Shown here: in pieces, positions 34,880 to 47,533 of the stretch
How positions within the stretch are numbered: the stretch's first letter is position 1
Layout of the letters: the number at the start of each line of letters is the position of its first letter
Source: Tetrastigma voinierianum
Taxonomy: Eukaryota; Streptophyta; Magnoliopsida; Vitales; Vitaceae
NCBI GenBank assembly: GCA_016808115.1
Contig: JAEQBH010002968.1
Coordinates: forward strand, 183,013-247,012
Length of the DNA: 64,000 nt
Direction: 5' to 3'
Position numbers and translations under genes: made by a program
The notes under the pieces: generated by a model
Seen by the model: only the letters and a program-made list of their open reading frames with translations
Told to the model about the DNA's origin: nothing
The model's database searches: none

Positions 34880-35879
34880 GCTATGAGACAAACCAAATAT
34901 CACATTTTGTTCTCATTTGGCTAGGGCAACCCATAGAAGAGTAGAAGAAGGGAGAAAATGAGAGGAAGAAGAGGAAGAAGAGGAAGAAGTGGGAGAAGAC
35001 CAGAGCAGTATGTTTCGTCTTGAAATCATGGGTATTTTGATTCCTAAGGTTTTGGTTTGGAGATTAGTTCCTTCTTTTCTAGGGTTTGTGGAAGAGATCA
35101 CCCAAACCTAGATTTGTTGAATTATGGAGAAAAACCTAGTTGGTGTAAAATAAACATGGAATCATCTAATTATATGGTTTTATATAGAATTGGTGGACCT
35201 TTGGTTGAATTCATAGATTTCACTAGGGTTTTGTGGTATAAGATTCCAAACCACCAATACAAGTGTTATGGAGTGGTTTTGGATGAATTCCATGTTGATT
35301 CTTGAGGTATTATGGAATATAGAAGTTGTATGAAGAAATGGTACCAAAGAAGGAAAAGTAATTTTGAGCAAATTCAGTGAAGTACCGATACCAAAACGAG
35401 GCGATGCAGGTGCTACCATGAAGCCAGTGATGTGATATCGATACAAAGAATACCAGGTGCCATAACGAGACAAATCGATACCAATACCGATCGAGGTGAA
35501 TGGTGCAACAGTGCCCAAAATACAGATTGTTGTATTTTGCATATTTAAGCCTACTTCACACACCAATTGTATAGGAACCTTACTAAATGATTAAGAAGGT
35601 TCAAATAAGATTGGGCTCGATGAAAAAGCACATTAGCGTACCTCGCCGCCTCGGCGATATTCGTCGAGTGTGAATAAGTGCTATGAAGTACGTTAAGTTT
35701 ATACGTTATACATAGGCGATTAATGTGTTCTCCGTATTTGTTTGAGTGTGTAGGCTAAAAGCAAAGGAGGGAAAATTGTGGAATCGTGCTCAAGTTTAGT
35801 AAGCAAAAAGGTGAGTGTTCTAAACCTATTTTTCTCAAATACTAGTGTATTATTATTATAAACTGTTTTACACTAGTAT

Positions 35880-36090
35880 TTAATGGTTTTGAGTTGTAAA
35901 ACCATAATTTAAGAAGCGAGCAAATGGTTTTATTTAAACCATATTTGAAAAAATGCTTGATAATTCAACAAACAAGCAAATGGTTTGAATTATAAGGCGC
36001 CATTAAATCAAACAATGGTTTGAATTGATAAACCATGTTTCAAGCAAGCAAGCAAGCAAATGGTTTTGAGTTGTAAACCATATTTGGCAA
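35880..36090 (+). repeat. Array of hairpin-forming units in the LTR
   Basis: Four to five units of about 40-50 bp contain TGGTTT...AAACCA imperfect palindromes separated by CAAGCAAGCAAG. The same array lies inverted at about 24640-24820. Confidence 0.75.
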
Positions 36091-37304
36091 TGTGAGAATA
36101 TTTTGAAAACATGCCCCAGCTTCATTCTAGTCTTAAGCAAGCATGCCCAGGTTGAAGGTGCCATCGTGCACGAGTGGTGTTAGGATATCATTCAAGCATT
36201 TTAGATTTTCATTAAGCAAACTTAGGTCATGCATCATGGCATTCGGAGGCGAAGTGGCGCGTCTGAAGTATATGAGATTAAGCGTTAACTAAGTATATTG
36301 ATGAAGCGTCAGTCCTGATACCGAGAAAGAATGAGTAATGCCCGGTACCATCTGGGTGGCGGGGACCGGTCGGCTTGCCCGACGCGATCGTGCCAGCCGT
36401 GTTGCAGAGTGCAACGGCGAGAAGGCCTGCAGTGGTGATGATTTATAACATGCTGTGCAATTTAAAAAATCCGCCAGCGATGCCTGTTGAAACCGAGGCT
36501 CCGGTGTTTATTTTAAGCAAACAGTGAACTGACTCCGTTTTTATTCAAAAGCAATGATTGAGCACAGGCTCCCGTGTGATTTTAAAGCAAGCGGTTGAGC
36601 GTACTCCGTTTTATTTTTAAAGCATGCGGTTGAGCGATAATATTTATAAAAGTTTTATAAACTTTTTAAAAAGCGGAATTGAGAAAAGTTTTATAAACTT
36701 TTAAAGCAGAGATTTGAGAAAAGTTTTAGAAACTCTTAAAGAAAAGCAAAGCAAAGTAAGCAAGCAAGGCTTCTGGAAAATACCCTGTAAAAGAGAGTTT
36801 TACAGTTTTGAGATGTTTTCCGAAAAAGAAAAACATTTTATAAAGCATACACTCACTGAGCTCGTTTAGCTCATTATTTTGTGTTTTAAAAACTATTTTT
36901 TCAGTACGAGCACTCGGATATTGAAACGAGATTAAATTCTCGACTTAGAATCGGTCTTTGTTATTAATAATATTATGTAAGGAAATACTTTGAATTTGTA
37001 TAATGGAGCATATGTATAGTGTAATTTGTGGAAATGTGAGCTTGAGGCTCTTTAGCAGAACAATTGCTTTGGTTACCATATTTTGGAAAAATGTAAATTA
37101 TGTATAAGAGTGGAATATGTCCTTATTTCGGTTGATATCTTTGCCCGAATTTTTACTAAACTATAAGTTGGAAAAAGGAAAAAATTTTATACGAGGTTTA
37201 AGCAAGCAATGCGACCGGCTCCACACGGGAATTTCTAGTGCGTTAGAGTAGCAATTTGGGATTTCTGTGAGTGTAGAAACCCTATCTGCCGCTAGAAGGG
37301 GCAG

Positions 37305-38814
37305 GTTAGCGGGTTGGCTAGCAAGCCTTACGGGAGGGCGAATTGAGACCCGGACTTAGATCTCTGTGAGTAGTTTGCGAGTATGAGAATGTTTTTCGGA
37401 TGAGCTCTGCAGGAGTTACCTCGCGAGGGTTGTAGATACGCCATTGAGTTACGCCTAGTACTTCGCCTATCTCTATGACTCCGCGGGATGGCACCAATTG
37501 AGTCTGCAGGAACTCGAGTCCGACTCACCGGGAGCTCTTTGGGGGACCAAAGGGGTTCCGTTAGGCAGAACACTTAACCGTGGGGCCCGGCTCAGGTTCA
37601 CATTTGCGAAGAGAAAGACAGACCAGCCATTAGTGACTCTGATTGAGCAGGGTTCTGATCAAGAATCGAGTGCCCATTCTGGGGATTGATGGTTGTTTGA
37701 TAAGTTGAGAGGAGCAGAGTCTATAAGATGAACCCCTTCCCTTGTGGTTGCATCGGCTAGGGTTTGGGAGGCAAATATCCACGAACAGCGTTTAGGGCGT
37801 TATAGGCGCTGAGTTCTGATGATGCCTTTGAGCCAGCGAATCGCGCCAGCGACATTCATTGACCTCATCGTGGCGAGGTATTAAAATTTTATTTGGATCG
37901 ATTTATGTCGTGGCGCCGTGGATGACGTTTTGATCTACTCCCGGTCAGTGGAGCATGGTATCAGTAGAGTTGTGCAGTTGTTGAGGAGACCATCGGTTAT
38001 GCATGAGTTCGGTAAGTGCCGATTTTGGCTTCTTGAGTGAGATTTTTAGGACCGTCGTTGTCGACATCCCGAGCTTGTCGGTGGACCGAGAGAAGGTCGA
38101 GGCGAAGTCGATCTTCGAGATCTGCAGTTTCTTGGGATTGAATTTGATCTTATAGGAGATTCATTGAGGATTTCTCCCGATTAGCAGTACCTATGACAAG
38201 ATTGACCCGGAAGGAGGTCAATTTTGATTGGGATGACCGATGCGATGAGACATTCCAAGAGTTGAAGAGGAGACTTATTTCAGCTCCTATCTTGATAGTC
38301 CCAGACAGGGGACAGGGGTACATAGTGTATTGTGATGCCTAGATAGCCGGACTGGGATGTGTTTTGATGCAGTCCGGGAGGGTAGTAGCTTATGGTTCCC
38401 TTCAGTTGAAGAATCATGGAATTACCCCACACGACAGGTTAGCGGTCGTAGTCTTCGCCTTGAATTTAGCTTCACTTATATGGCGAAGAGTTCGGGTGTC
38501 TCGGACCGTAAAAATTACGAGTATATTTTCACCGCCTGTGAGACCTCGGCAGCGAGGAGCAGCGGATGGATGGAGTTCCTAGAGGATTATGACTTCACTT
38601 TGCATTACCATCTTGGTAGGGCCAATGTGGTATTTGATGCACACTCGGTCGGAAGTCACGGGAAGCGATGGCTAGTATGGCTTCCGGGAGTAGCGGATGC
38701 GCTCGAGGCTGTGGATGATCCCCAGGCTGCATGAATGGTGAGTGCCCACGTTGCATATGCATGTGTTTGTAGTGATTGTACATAATTTCGGGACAAAATT
38801 CCTTTTAAGGAAAA
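37305..38814 (+). pseudogene. Second Ty3/gypsy pol fragment (linker, RT, RNase H)
   Basis: Opens with the same linker as 29885 (GTTAGCGGGTTGGCTAGC, then EYENVF-like). It passes a decayed RT (VVVFVDDVLIYS-type segment near 37890-37950) to an RNase H (38364-38640) reading VLMQSGRVVAYGSLQLKNH and WMEFLEDYDFTLHYHLGRAN. Integrase is absent: the sequence jumps from the end of RNase H to TTTCGGGACAAAATTCC and a purine-rich stretch next to the LTR-X at 38815. The fragment therefore pairs a gypsy pol lineage with the LTR-X family. Confidence 0.85.
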
Positions 38815-40764
38815 TGTGGGCCAGAAAATTCCAATTTCGGAAAAAAGGGTAAAAAATGTCATTTCGATAAAATCCAAAATTTTTATAGATCTCGGATAAT
38901 GCGGACTTCACCAGATTGGAATCGTCTCGAAATCTAGCTGCAGTGGGTGAGATAGTCGAAATTTTACACGTTTTAGAGAGACACGAGGATATCGGGTGCA
39001 GTAAAATGACATGTGATGTGACAAAAGTCACCTATTACATGTACTCATGTGACACATGTTGCATGAGTAGAGATGATGGAAATGGGCGGCTTAGATAGTG
39101 CCAAGTGTCAAAAATCTAGAAGAATGGACATAATGGGAATTAAGTGAAAGTTTAATGAGATAATAAGACAAATTTTGAATAGTGGTCATCTTCTCAAATT
39201 GAAAAACCAAAACGTCTCTGCGGGGAGAAGGGGAGGGAGATCACGATGGCTTAGGTTTGATGTTTTTTAAGAGAGAGAGAGAGAGGTAAGCTTCTCTCTA
39301 GGATTAAGTGAGTGGGGACCATCGGTTTCGGCGAAGCGAAAGTTGTTCTACAAGGGGAGGGCTACGCGTGGGCACCAATTTGGTGGAGTTCCGACAACTC
39401 CAAGAGGTAGGGATCTTTTCCTACTAGCGTTAATCTTTGTCTAAAGGCCATGTAAATGGTTAGGAATGTTCTGAGGCTTGTTTGGCTATAAATTGGATTT
39501 TCAAGAAAGCTTTTACAGGCAGAGTGGAGAAAATTCATAATTGAGTGATCGTGAGACGGTAACGAGGTTTCTTGTTCCCACATGAATAATGAAACACGAA
39601 ATAATTTTGTGTGAAAATGTGTTGGTTGAGTGATTCAAAATGAATTGCTCGTGTTTGTTGAGTAGCCCATGTGAGCTAATTTTGGTGTGAGATTGATGGT
39701 GAATTTGCATAACATGTTTTATGCGATTTAATTATGTTAATATATGCATGTGAATATATTAGCATGAACATATCGGGTGGCATCATTACATTCCATATGC
39801 AACTGGGCACCTAGAACCAATAGGAGTAAGTGCATGGTGGTTTCTTGAAGGTATTGGAGGTTACACACATGTGGGATAATTAGCCAGTGTGTCCATTACA
39901 AAATCGAAGGGTTGTCCATATAAAATATCTGCTCGTCAGATGCGACCCAATTGATATACATCGGAGGGTTGTCCATACAAAATATGTCGTCGGTCGACCA
40001 GGTGATATACATCGGAGGGTTGTCATACAAAATATGTCGTCGGAGTGTTGATTGATACACATGGGAGGTCGTTGACAAAATAAATTATCGGATCCGGTCC
40101 ACTATTTTATATTGGAGGGTTGTCCACGGTTAAAAACAAATACCTTTGTTTGGAAATGGTTTTCTCATACATGGTTTAGGCAAGTGTGAGAGAGTCCGTG
40201 AGGACTCGAGACATGGGTTTGGGCATGTAGACATTCGAGTAGGTTCATGAATTTGCTTGAATGTGATTGTTTGCCATGCATGTGCACTTAGGTGGGGAGT
40301 AACCCGTAACAGGAAATTATCTCTTGGGCTTTGCTCACCACGTCGAGGATCACCATTTCGAGTGCACGGGAAGCGGTGGGAAGGCGGCACTCATTATAGG
40401 CCGTTTTGAGAAGAAAGTCGACTTGTGGCTTCACTATTGTTGTATGGCATGTATTAGAATTTTATAATTTTAATATATGTTGGTATTAAGAGTAATGTAT
40501 TAACTCTTGAACTATGGTATATAGTTGGTATGTTTGTTATGAGTATTAATGCAGGGGCTCAAGTGGCCATTTTTACTCATTTTAATTGTATATGGACCCG
40601 ATGTGGTCACAAGTTGATTGTTGGGACAGGTTTGTACCTTGGGTAGAACTCCCCGTACAAAGGAGACTCTGCCCAATTTTCGTGAGTAGTGTCGTTGCAG
40701 GCATTCCGCAGTGTGCAGCGGGTTGTGAGGTTGTCAATGGACCCCTCGGTTTTTGTGCGTCACA
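38815..40764 (+). repeat. LTR-X, 3' LTR of the second gypsy element (1950 bp)
   Basis: Starts TGTGGGCCAGAAAATTCC after the polypurine-like AAGGAAAA and ends TTTTTGTGCGTCACA. It contains the LTR-X module (38850-38960), ACACATG boxes, a GA repeat, the leader (ACTCCAAGAGGTAGG) and a diverged minisatellite at 39893-40125. Shorter than the 2429-2654 bp relatives, so it has internal deletions. The duplicated segment B starts right at its end. Confidence 0.85.
39893..40125. repeat. Minisatellite in LTR-X (about 60-bp units)
   Basis: Three to four units share TCGGAGGGTTGTCCATACAA and AAATATGTCGTCGG. A related array lies at 57895-58035 in another LTR-X. Confidence 0.75.
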
Positions 40765-42137
40765 ATATCAAATTAGGAAAGTTTTAAGAATAAATAAGTA
40801 ATGATGATAGTTACTTCCTTATTATTTTAAGAGTGAGGTGGAAATTTTTTCGGATTAGCTCTTTCAAAGCTTTTGAATTACTCCTTTGAGGTAAGGGATA
40901 TTAATGCAGATCTTTAAAAAGAAAATTGTTTGTTTTTACTTCATTTGAGGGTGAAAATTATTTTAACTAAATTATATATATTCTTGGTTTATGAAAAGTT
41001 TTACTTTTTTATTTATTTGATTATCCATTGATCAAAAAGTAGTTTTGTATGATTGTACTTTTGAGATTTATTTTGTTTATGAAAGAAAATGTGGAGATAT
41101 GATGTTTGTAATTTGAACTTTTGAGATAGAAATATTTGACTTTGTAGTTAGTTCGACCACAATCCTTGGGAATAATAGTTGACACTATTTGGCCTTTGTC
41201 AACGGGAATAATAGTTGACCTTTACATTCCTTGGTGGCGAATGTAATTGATTTGAACCCCAGCCTCTAGGGGTTTCGGTTAGAGGTTACTAGTACTAGTA
41301 GTATTTGGTTCCGTCCACCTTAAAAAGAACAATTTGTGGCTAGCCATTCATTTGAAAGTCCCACAGGGCTGGGCACCATTTGATATTTGATGACCAGAGA
41401 AAAATATATTTGAAATGTATTTGATTTTGGACTGGATATGAAAGTGTTTGAATCGAAATTTGATATAAAATTGTTTGGATCATATTTGATATGAAACTGA
41501 TTTGAATTGAATGAAGTGTTTTGAAGTAATTTTGTTAATGTTCCAACTTATTTTTGAATCTAAGTTTGATGAAAAAGCATCTGTTGTTATATGATTAGCT
41601 TTTGATCCATGAAAATGTATTAGTATTTCTTATTGAGCTTTAAGCTCACTCCCATTCGTTGACATATTTTCAGGTACTTTTAGTTTCCGCGAGGAGTGAT
41701 GGCTAGGTTGGGGATTCGTCATCATTAGGATTTGATTAGAACTTTATGTTGGATCATGTTGAATTAATAAGTTCATGTTTATGTGAAATGTTGGGTTTGA
41801 AAGTCAATTGAAAGTCACTTGAATATTAACATTCGTTTTATATTAGTATAAAAATTTGGTTGGGAGTCCCAAATATTGTTATATTTTGAACAGCTTTATA
41901 TGACATGCATAATTGAGATTTGGATATTTAGAAGTAATTTTTGTCGGCATGAAAATTTGAATTTGGAGAATTTATGAATTTAGAAAGTTGTGCATTTACT
42001 TTGAACATGTGTTGGCTGTTTGACAAAAATCTGATTCTGAGGAAAGTTAGTGTCGTTTCACACTTCCAAACCTTGACTGAGAGGCTTGATGGGTGTGGTC
42101 GACAATCATGCCCCTAGGGTGGGTTTGAGGCATGACA
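40765..42137 (+). repeat. 3' part of the duplicated solo LTR
   Basis: Equivalent of 3494-4881, ending in GGCATGACA. The 5' 1.04 kb of the LTR is missing, replaced by the LTR-X junction. Confidence 0.85.
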
Positions 42138-43392
42138 ATTTATTATATATTTAAGCAACTTTTTGAAAAAAAAAATCACATTTTTTATATTTCAATAATA
42201 TACAAAAATTTTAAAAAAAAGTAAATGTATAAATATAAAAAATTAAAATTGAAATTATAATAAGTTTAAGATAAGGTAAATGAGATATATTTAATACTAA
42301 AATCACATTTTATTTAATTAAAATATATAATTTATTTTAATATTCATATCTTATAGATAATTACTGATAATTAAATATAAATGAAAATATAAAGATAATT
42401 CATGTATTAAAATATATTTTTAGGATATTATTATAGTTTGAAATGAAAAAATATATGAGGGTTTTTAGCCCATTACATTAAACAAGCTTTCTGTTCTTTT
42501 AAGTTTCCAAGTTTACTCGTGGATACCTAGTATTTAAATTCTTTAATTGTTATTCTCCTTTTTTTTATATAACAAATTTCCATCATGATAATGAATTCTG
42601 TGAGTATCAGGGTAAAATTTAAGTCAATTTGCATCGCGATAATGAATTTTGTGAGTATCAAGGCAAAATTTTAGGGGCGTTAAATTCAAAATGATGATAA
42701 CTCAATGGAATATGGCATTATATCGACAATATATCGCTACTTTTTTTTACCGATTTGATCGTGGAATTTCAAGTCCACGCGCGTGTTGTGGACATTCGAT
42801 ATATCGACGATTTTTCCAATATTTTCTCTATATTTACTCCAACCGACTTTCAATTTTCAAAGTCGTGTTGTTAGCAACCGATATCTGATATTTTCATCTT
42901 GAAACATGCTCTTAGTAAAACATTGAGGGCCTCAACAAAAATTCTCTAATCATTGTCAATTTTAGGATTTGGACTCATTATAATAGGCTCAACCCTACTA
43001 AAGGGAAGGCCAAGTTTGGGATCTCTTCAACGATCATATAGAAATTCAAAGCTAAAGGGAAATCCCTCGCCCAAGAAACCAAAGCTCACTAGGTTTTGCT
43101 TGGGATAATGATGACTTCTGCATCAAAGTAGAGGCGAGGAAAGAAAATAATAATTCAAAATTTTCATTATAAATCACATTTAAGAAAAAAATAGTTTTAT
43201 TAAAGAAAGTAATCCTAATTTTTAAAATTTCAATTAAATAAATTTGCTTCCCTTATGGCTGATTGGGGGAAATATAAGAATTAGGGAGGATTATGTTTTA
43301 AGGGTGGGTGAACCTCAAAGTTCACCTAGTCTATCGAAAAATTATATAAAAATTTTAAATGAAAAACATACCTTTAAAAGATGTCATATAAG
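42138..43392. other. AT-rich duplicated non-coding DNA
   Basis: Equivalent of 4882-6105. No supported genes. Confidence 0.6.
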
Positions 43393-43775
43393 TTCTGTTT
43401 TTTTTTTTTTTTAAATGAGAGGATTGTGCGTGACGGTGACCTAAAAAAAAAAAAAAAAAAGAAGCTGAAACCAAGACCCAAAATAATTGACTAAAAGATA
43501 TGTTAGGAAATTCTTCACAAATATTTTAATTTTATTCTTAAAATAATAATATAAATATAAAGATAATTAAAAAATAAAGTATTATATTCACTTATTTTTA
43601 GATTTATATTACAAACAAAATAATTAAAAGCAATTATTACGAGTAGAGCAATTTTTAAAACATGTTTATAAATATAAAAAATATATATATAAAGTTAATT
43701 AAAAAAATTTCAAACTACAAAACAAAATTTTATTTAATCAAACATTAAGAATTATAAACTATTTTTAACAGGAGA
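43393..43775. other. Copy-B-specific AT-rich insert
   Basis: About 380 bp with T16-17 and A18 runs near its left end, absent from copy A at 6872-6900. No ORF, no clear terminal repeats. It could be a MITE or an insertion relic. Confidence 0.4.
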
Positions 43776-43825
43776 CATATATTTCCACGAAGTAATTGTA
43801 AATTATCACCTAATTTTTTTTAATT

Positions 43826-43938
43826 TACACACATACACATGCACATAAACATACTCGTACACGTACACATACACATGCACATAAACATACTCGTACACAT
43901 ACACATACACATACACATACACATGAATGAATGAATGT
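43826..43938. repeat. Expanded CACATA microsatellite with higher-order unit
   Basis: A ~46-bp unit (CACATGCACATAAACATACT, CGTACAC...) is duplicated within CACATA repeats. Copy A has a simpler, shorter array at 6946-6996. Confidence 0.8.
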
Positions 43939-44089
43939 GAAAAAAAGTACCTTAATTCAAGCTTGAGATTCGAGTTCTCCTCAGACGGAGGGCGAGGGCT
44001 TCTTGGAGTCCCTCAATCTTTCATTATTAGATGGAATCTTAAGAGTAAGAGGGTGGTGAAAACGAACAAAAAACCACCAAATGCACAAA

Positions 44090-44205
44090 TTATAACGAAC
44101 GAGAATAGCTTTTAGCGGTATCACGCCTCATGTCTTCCCCTCCCCTCCTTGGTCTTGTTTAAACTAATAATAGCTCCCCACCGAGAACCTTTTCCATCTA
44201 CTATG
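44090..44205 (-). pseudogene. Copy B relic of the terminal exon
   Basis: Colinear with 7153-7269, but the acceptor reads TTTTTAGG before CATAGTAGATGG. Indels and substitutions break the frame within about 12 codons of the acceptor. Supports pseudogenisation of the copy B gene. Confidence 0.65.
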
Positions 44206-44385
44206 CCTAAAAAGAAAGTGTAATAGCATCTAAATAATCATGAGCAGTGCCAACTTGTTGTCTAACAGAGCAGAAAAAGTAGGGAATGCACATCTACAAA
44301 TATCTGACAATCAGAATCTTCAAAACAGAGCCAGGCTATTTGAAAGATTCGGTAAATGCCCGCAACTATTTTTTTTTTTTTTTTT

Positions 44386-45240
44386 GATAAGCAATGAAGA
44401 ACCTTCATTAAATAGATGATAAATCAGAAAGAATCACCTCCTCCAACCAAGAAGGGATGACAAAAGACTCGTAGAGACTAGCATTGAAACAAACATGTCT
44501 AGCTAGAACATGACACACTTGTTCTTACTCTTACAAACCGAATAGAGTAGTACCATTACCTCTAAGACTACGCACAATCCGGAATTAAAAGCCATATTGA
44601 GCAGTCTAAAGAGTGTGAGAGACAGAGCGTAACAACTAATAAAGAATGCGTTTCAAACTCCATCAACCCGACTTCAAAAGATAAATCCCAAGAAGGGCCT
44701 CGCAGTCTTCAATGCTTTAGCTTCTTTGACACTACGAGGATAATGGCATCCATGACATCTTATGCATAAAGCGGCCATCATTCCTTAAGCATCCCACCAT
44801 GCCCAAACCTATGATGATAGATCATGAAACAAGCATCAGTTGCACTTCCAATGGCCTCTGAGGCCAGGAGACCGGAATTGGGGTCCATGAGCCTTGTTGA
44901 GCAATGAGAGGAAGATGTACCGGCATGGGCTCGACACCAATCTGAAACACATACGGCTCCACCGCCTTCCTCTTTGGTAGTAAGGGGGATTCTCCAAAGC
45001 TTCTGGTTTCGTTGCCTCCATACACATCATAAGATCATTACTACCGAACACATTACATCAGGATCAAGATCATCAATCAACTTTAGCAACCAAACAGGAA
45101 ATTCATCGGTGGTCAATGTCGGTTTAACCACTTTAGTAGCAGTCCAACATGAGGACAAATATGGGCAATCATAGAATAGATGCCAGTAATGCTCCGGTCC
45201 TATACGCTGACACCTGACAAGTTTGTGTACCTTTATCAAT
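44386..45240 (-). pseudogene. LINE ORF2 zinc-binding and RNase H tail
   Basis: A zf-RVT remnant (EHYWHLFYDCPYLSSCW, 45130-45190) is followed by a decayed RNase H. Its end matches plant L1 tails (VIPSWLEEVI-type words near 44420-44450). Coding stops just before the poly(A). Confidence 0.75.
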
Positions 45241-45915
45241 GGTCTAACGAAACAAGAATGCGACTATTACAAAGACGCCATAAAAGGGAAATTATTTTAG
45301 GGAAGAAATAATTTCAACAACTTCTTCAACTAGAGACATATAACTGAATCATTTCATGAAGGCTACCCGTCAACATTCATAGCATGATTTTGCAGTATAT
45401 AAACCATTATTTGAATAATGCCCATCGTAGTAAAGTGCGAGATTTAACTAATGGAAATTGAACAAATAACGAGCTTATTATTCTCAAGATCGTGAGCAGT
45501 CAGACTCCCATCCTCTTCACGCATCTAACACTTGATTTAAGAAACCTTTAAGTTTTAAGAGCCGGAAGCCAGGATTGGTTCGACCACAAAAACAGCAAAT
45601 CACGAACCAGGCATCCTGCCATGCATAAATGGATTTACCATCCCCGCTCTCGCCAGTACCTCTATTATTAACTAACGCCACACTCCAAACACTTCGTAAA
45701 CAAAACTTCGGATTACTTCCCGGTGATGACGAGAATGGCTTCCATGGTAAAATATTTGGCCTTGAACAAGCGAGCTACCAAAGTGTTGAGGTTATGAATG
45801 AAGTTCCACCTTTCTTTCCCAGTAAAGCAAGTTAAACACACAGCAAATCCACGAAACCCATGCCTTGATTCCTTATACAGCTAGTCTAGCCTTTGCCATC
45901 TAATCCTTTTCCCAT

Positions 45916-47530
45916 TCACGAACCTCGAACCCCCACCAAAAGCGAATTCATCATTTTGAATCTCATCCTGGCAAGACTGACTGAAAACACACTCATACTA
46001 TATGTTGGGATTGCCTGAGCAACCGATTTAATTAACACACCTTTGTCCGCCATAGAAAGCAACTTGTTTCTCCACCCTTGGATCCTCTTCCAAATTGTGT
46101 CTTTGATGTAGCTAAAAGTGGCACGTTTGGATCTACCAATCAGCAGTGGGCCAGTACCTACGGTGTTATCTGCATTGGTAACTCGATCTGATGATATACT
46201 CATTCAACATCGGTTCGGACGTTAGAAGAAAACATGATACCCGATTTCTGGAAATTGATTGCTTGGCCTGAATAGCACTCATACAACTCAAGAATCCGAT
46301 GGATCACTCTAGTTTCCTCCTCTGTACTCTTAAAAAATAAGAAGGAATCATCAACAAAGAATAAGTGGGATATGCTCGGGGCACCACGGCATACCTTACT
46401 GCCATTGATCTAAACCGAAGACTTCTGCTGACCAGACAAAGTGACAACCCCCTCCGCACAAATAATAAAAGATATGGAGAAGAGGACAACCTTGTATAAA
46501 CCTCGTTTAGGAATGATAGGACCTACCTCTGAACCATTCATAAGCACAGAATAACGAACTGATGTTACACACATCATAATCCACTTAATCCACCTGTCGT
46601 TAAACCCCAAAACCCGTAGCATATGGTGTAAAAACTTCCAATCTACTCTATCATAGGCCTTACTAATATCCGGTTTCAATGCTACTTCCCCTACATTGCC
46701 TCTCTGCTCACGATTCATATAATGCAGTAACTCACAAGCAATCATAACATTATCAGTAATAGAGCATCCGGAGCAAAGGCAGACTGAGTGCTAGAGATAA
46801 TATGAGACAAAATATGTTTCATACTATTGGCTAAGACCTTGGCAATAATTTTGTAAATCACATTGCAAAGAGAAATAGGTCTAAGGTCTTTCTTGGATTG
46901 GGGATCAGTACATTTAGGAATTAAACAAAACAAAGTATCATTCAGATTAGAAGGAAAAGATAAGTTTTCTAACCAACCTGTGGCAGTTTGGAATACCTCT
47001 GGGCCTAATAAGTTCCAAAAATGCTGATAAAAACAGGGGTTCAAGCCATCCGGACCTGGAGCTTTATCCGGAAACATCTGTGTAACAGCTCCAGTAAATT
47101 CTTCTAACAAAAACCGAGCCACAGACCCTTTATTCTCTCCGCGAAGTTCGTGAACTATTGGAGGCTCGCCCCATACAAAACTTCTTCTACATAGATTGCA
47201 GGCCTTCAAATATGTCTTCGCAAGATTTCTTAGACCCTCTTTATTCAAACTTCATTACCATCATCATACAACCTGAATCTGATTGTGCTTTGCTTGAAGA
47301 AGCGTGTAGATAAATAGAGTATTGCTATCTCCTTCCTTTAACCAGAAATCTTTCGCCCGTTGTTTCCAGTACACTTCTTCTTGATCCAAAAGACTATCCA
47401 ATTCTGCTCTAACTCGAAAGAACTCACCCACTGCAATATCATCTGTCTTTCCACGTAATCTCACTAGTTTTTCTGAACAACACTTTATTCGCTTTCTAAA
47501 CCGCTTCCAGAATTCTCTACTGTTAGCCAT
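45916..47530 (-). pseudogene. LINE ORF2 reverse transcriptase
   Basis: Across several frames: MFPDKAPGPDGLNPCFYQ, LIPKCTDPQSKKDLRPIS and LCNVIYKIIAKVLANSMK, then PDISKAYDRVDWKFL (catalytic Asp). FVDD in HLFFVDDSFLF lies near 46345, and then WRNKLLSMADKGVLIKSV. This is the order of plant L1 RTs. Frameshifts occur near 46745, 46410 and 46260. Confidence 0.9.
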
Positions 47531-47533
47531 AGA

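Larger units (their letters stand above)
34588..37304 (+). repeat. Right gypsy 3' LTR (LTR-R, about 2.7 kb)
   Basis: Starts TGTAGCCCCGTCCGAGTG after the polypurine tract. Colinear in inverted orientation with the left LTR after removal of its nested insertion; both are about 2.7 kb. It contains a TATA box at 34871, a GAGGAAGAA purine repeat near 34965, the leader, and a hairpin array at 35880-36090. The 3' end (GGGGCAGGTTA) is degenerate. Confidence 0.85.

Noticed and set aside
39893..40125. CRISPR-like spaced repeats
   Set aside because: Repeats are imperfect, contiguous and inside a plant LTR, with no unique spacers of constant length.
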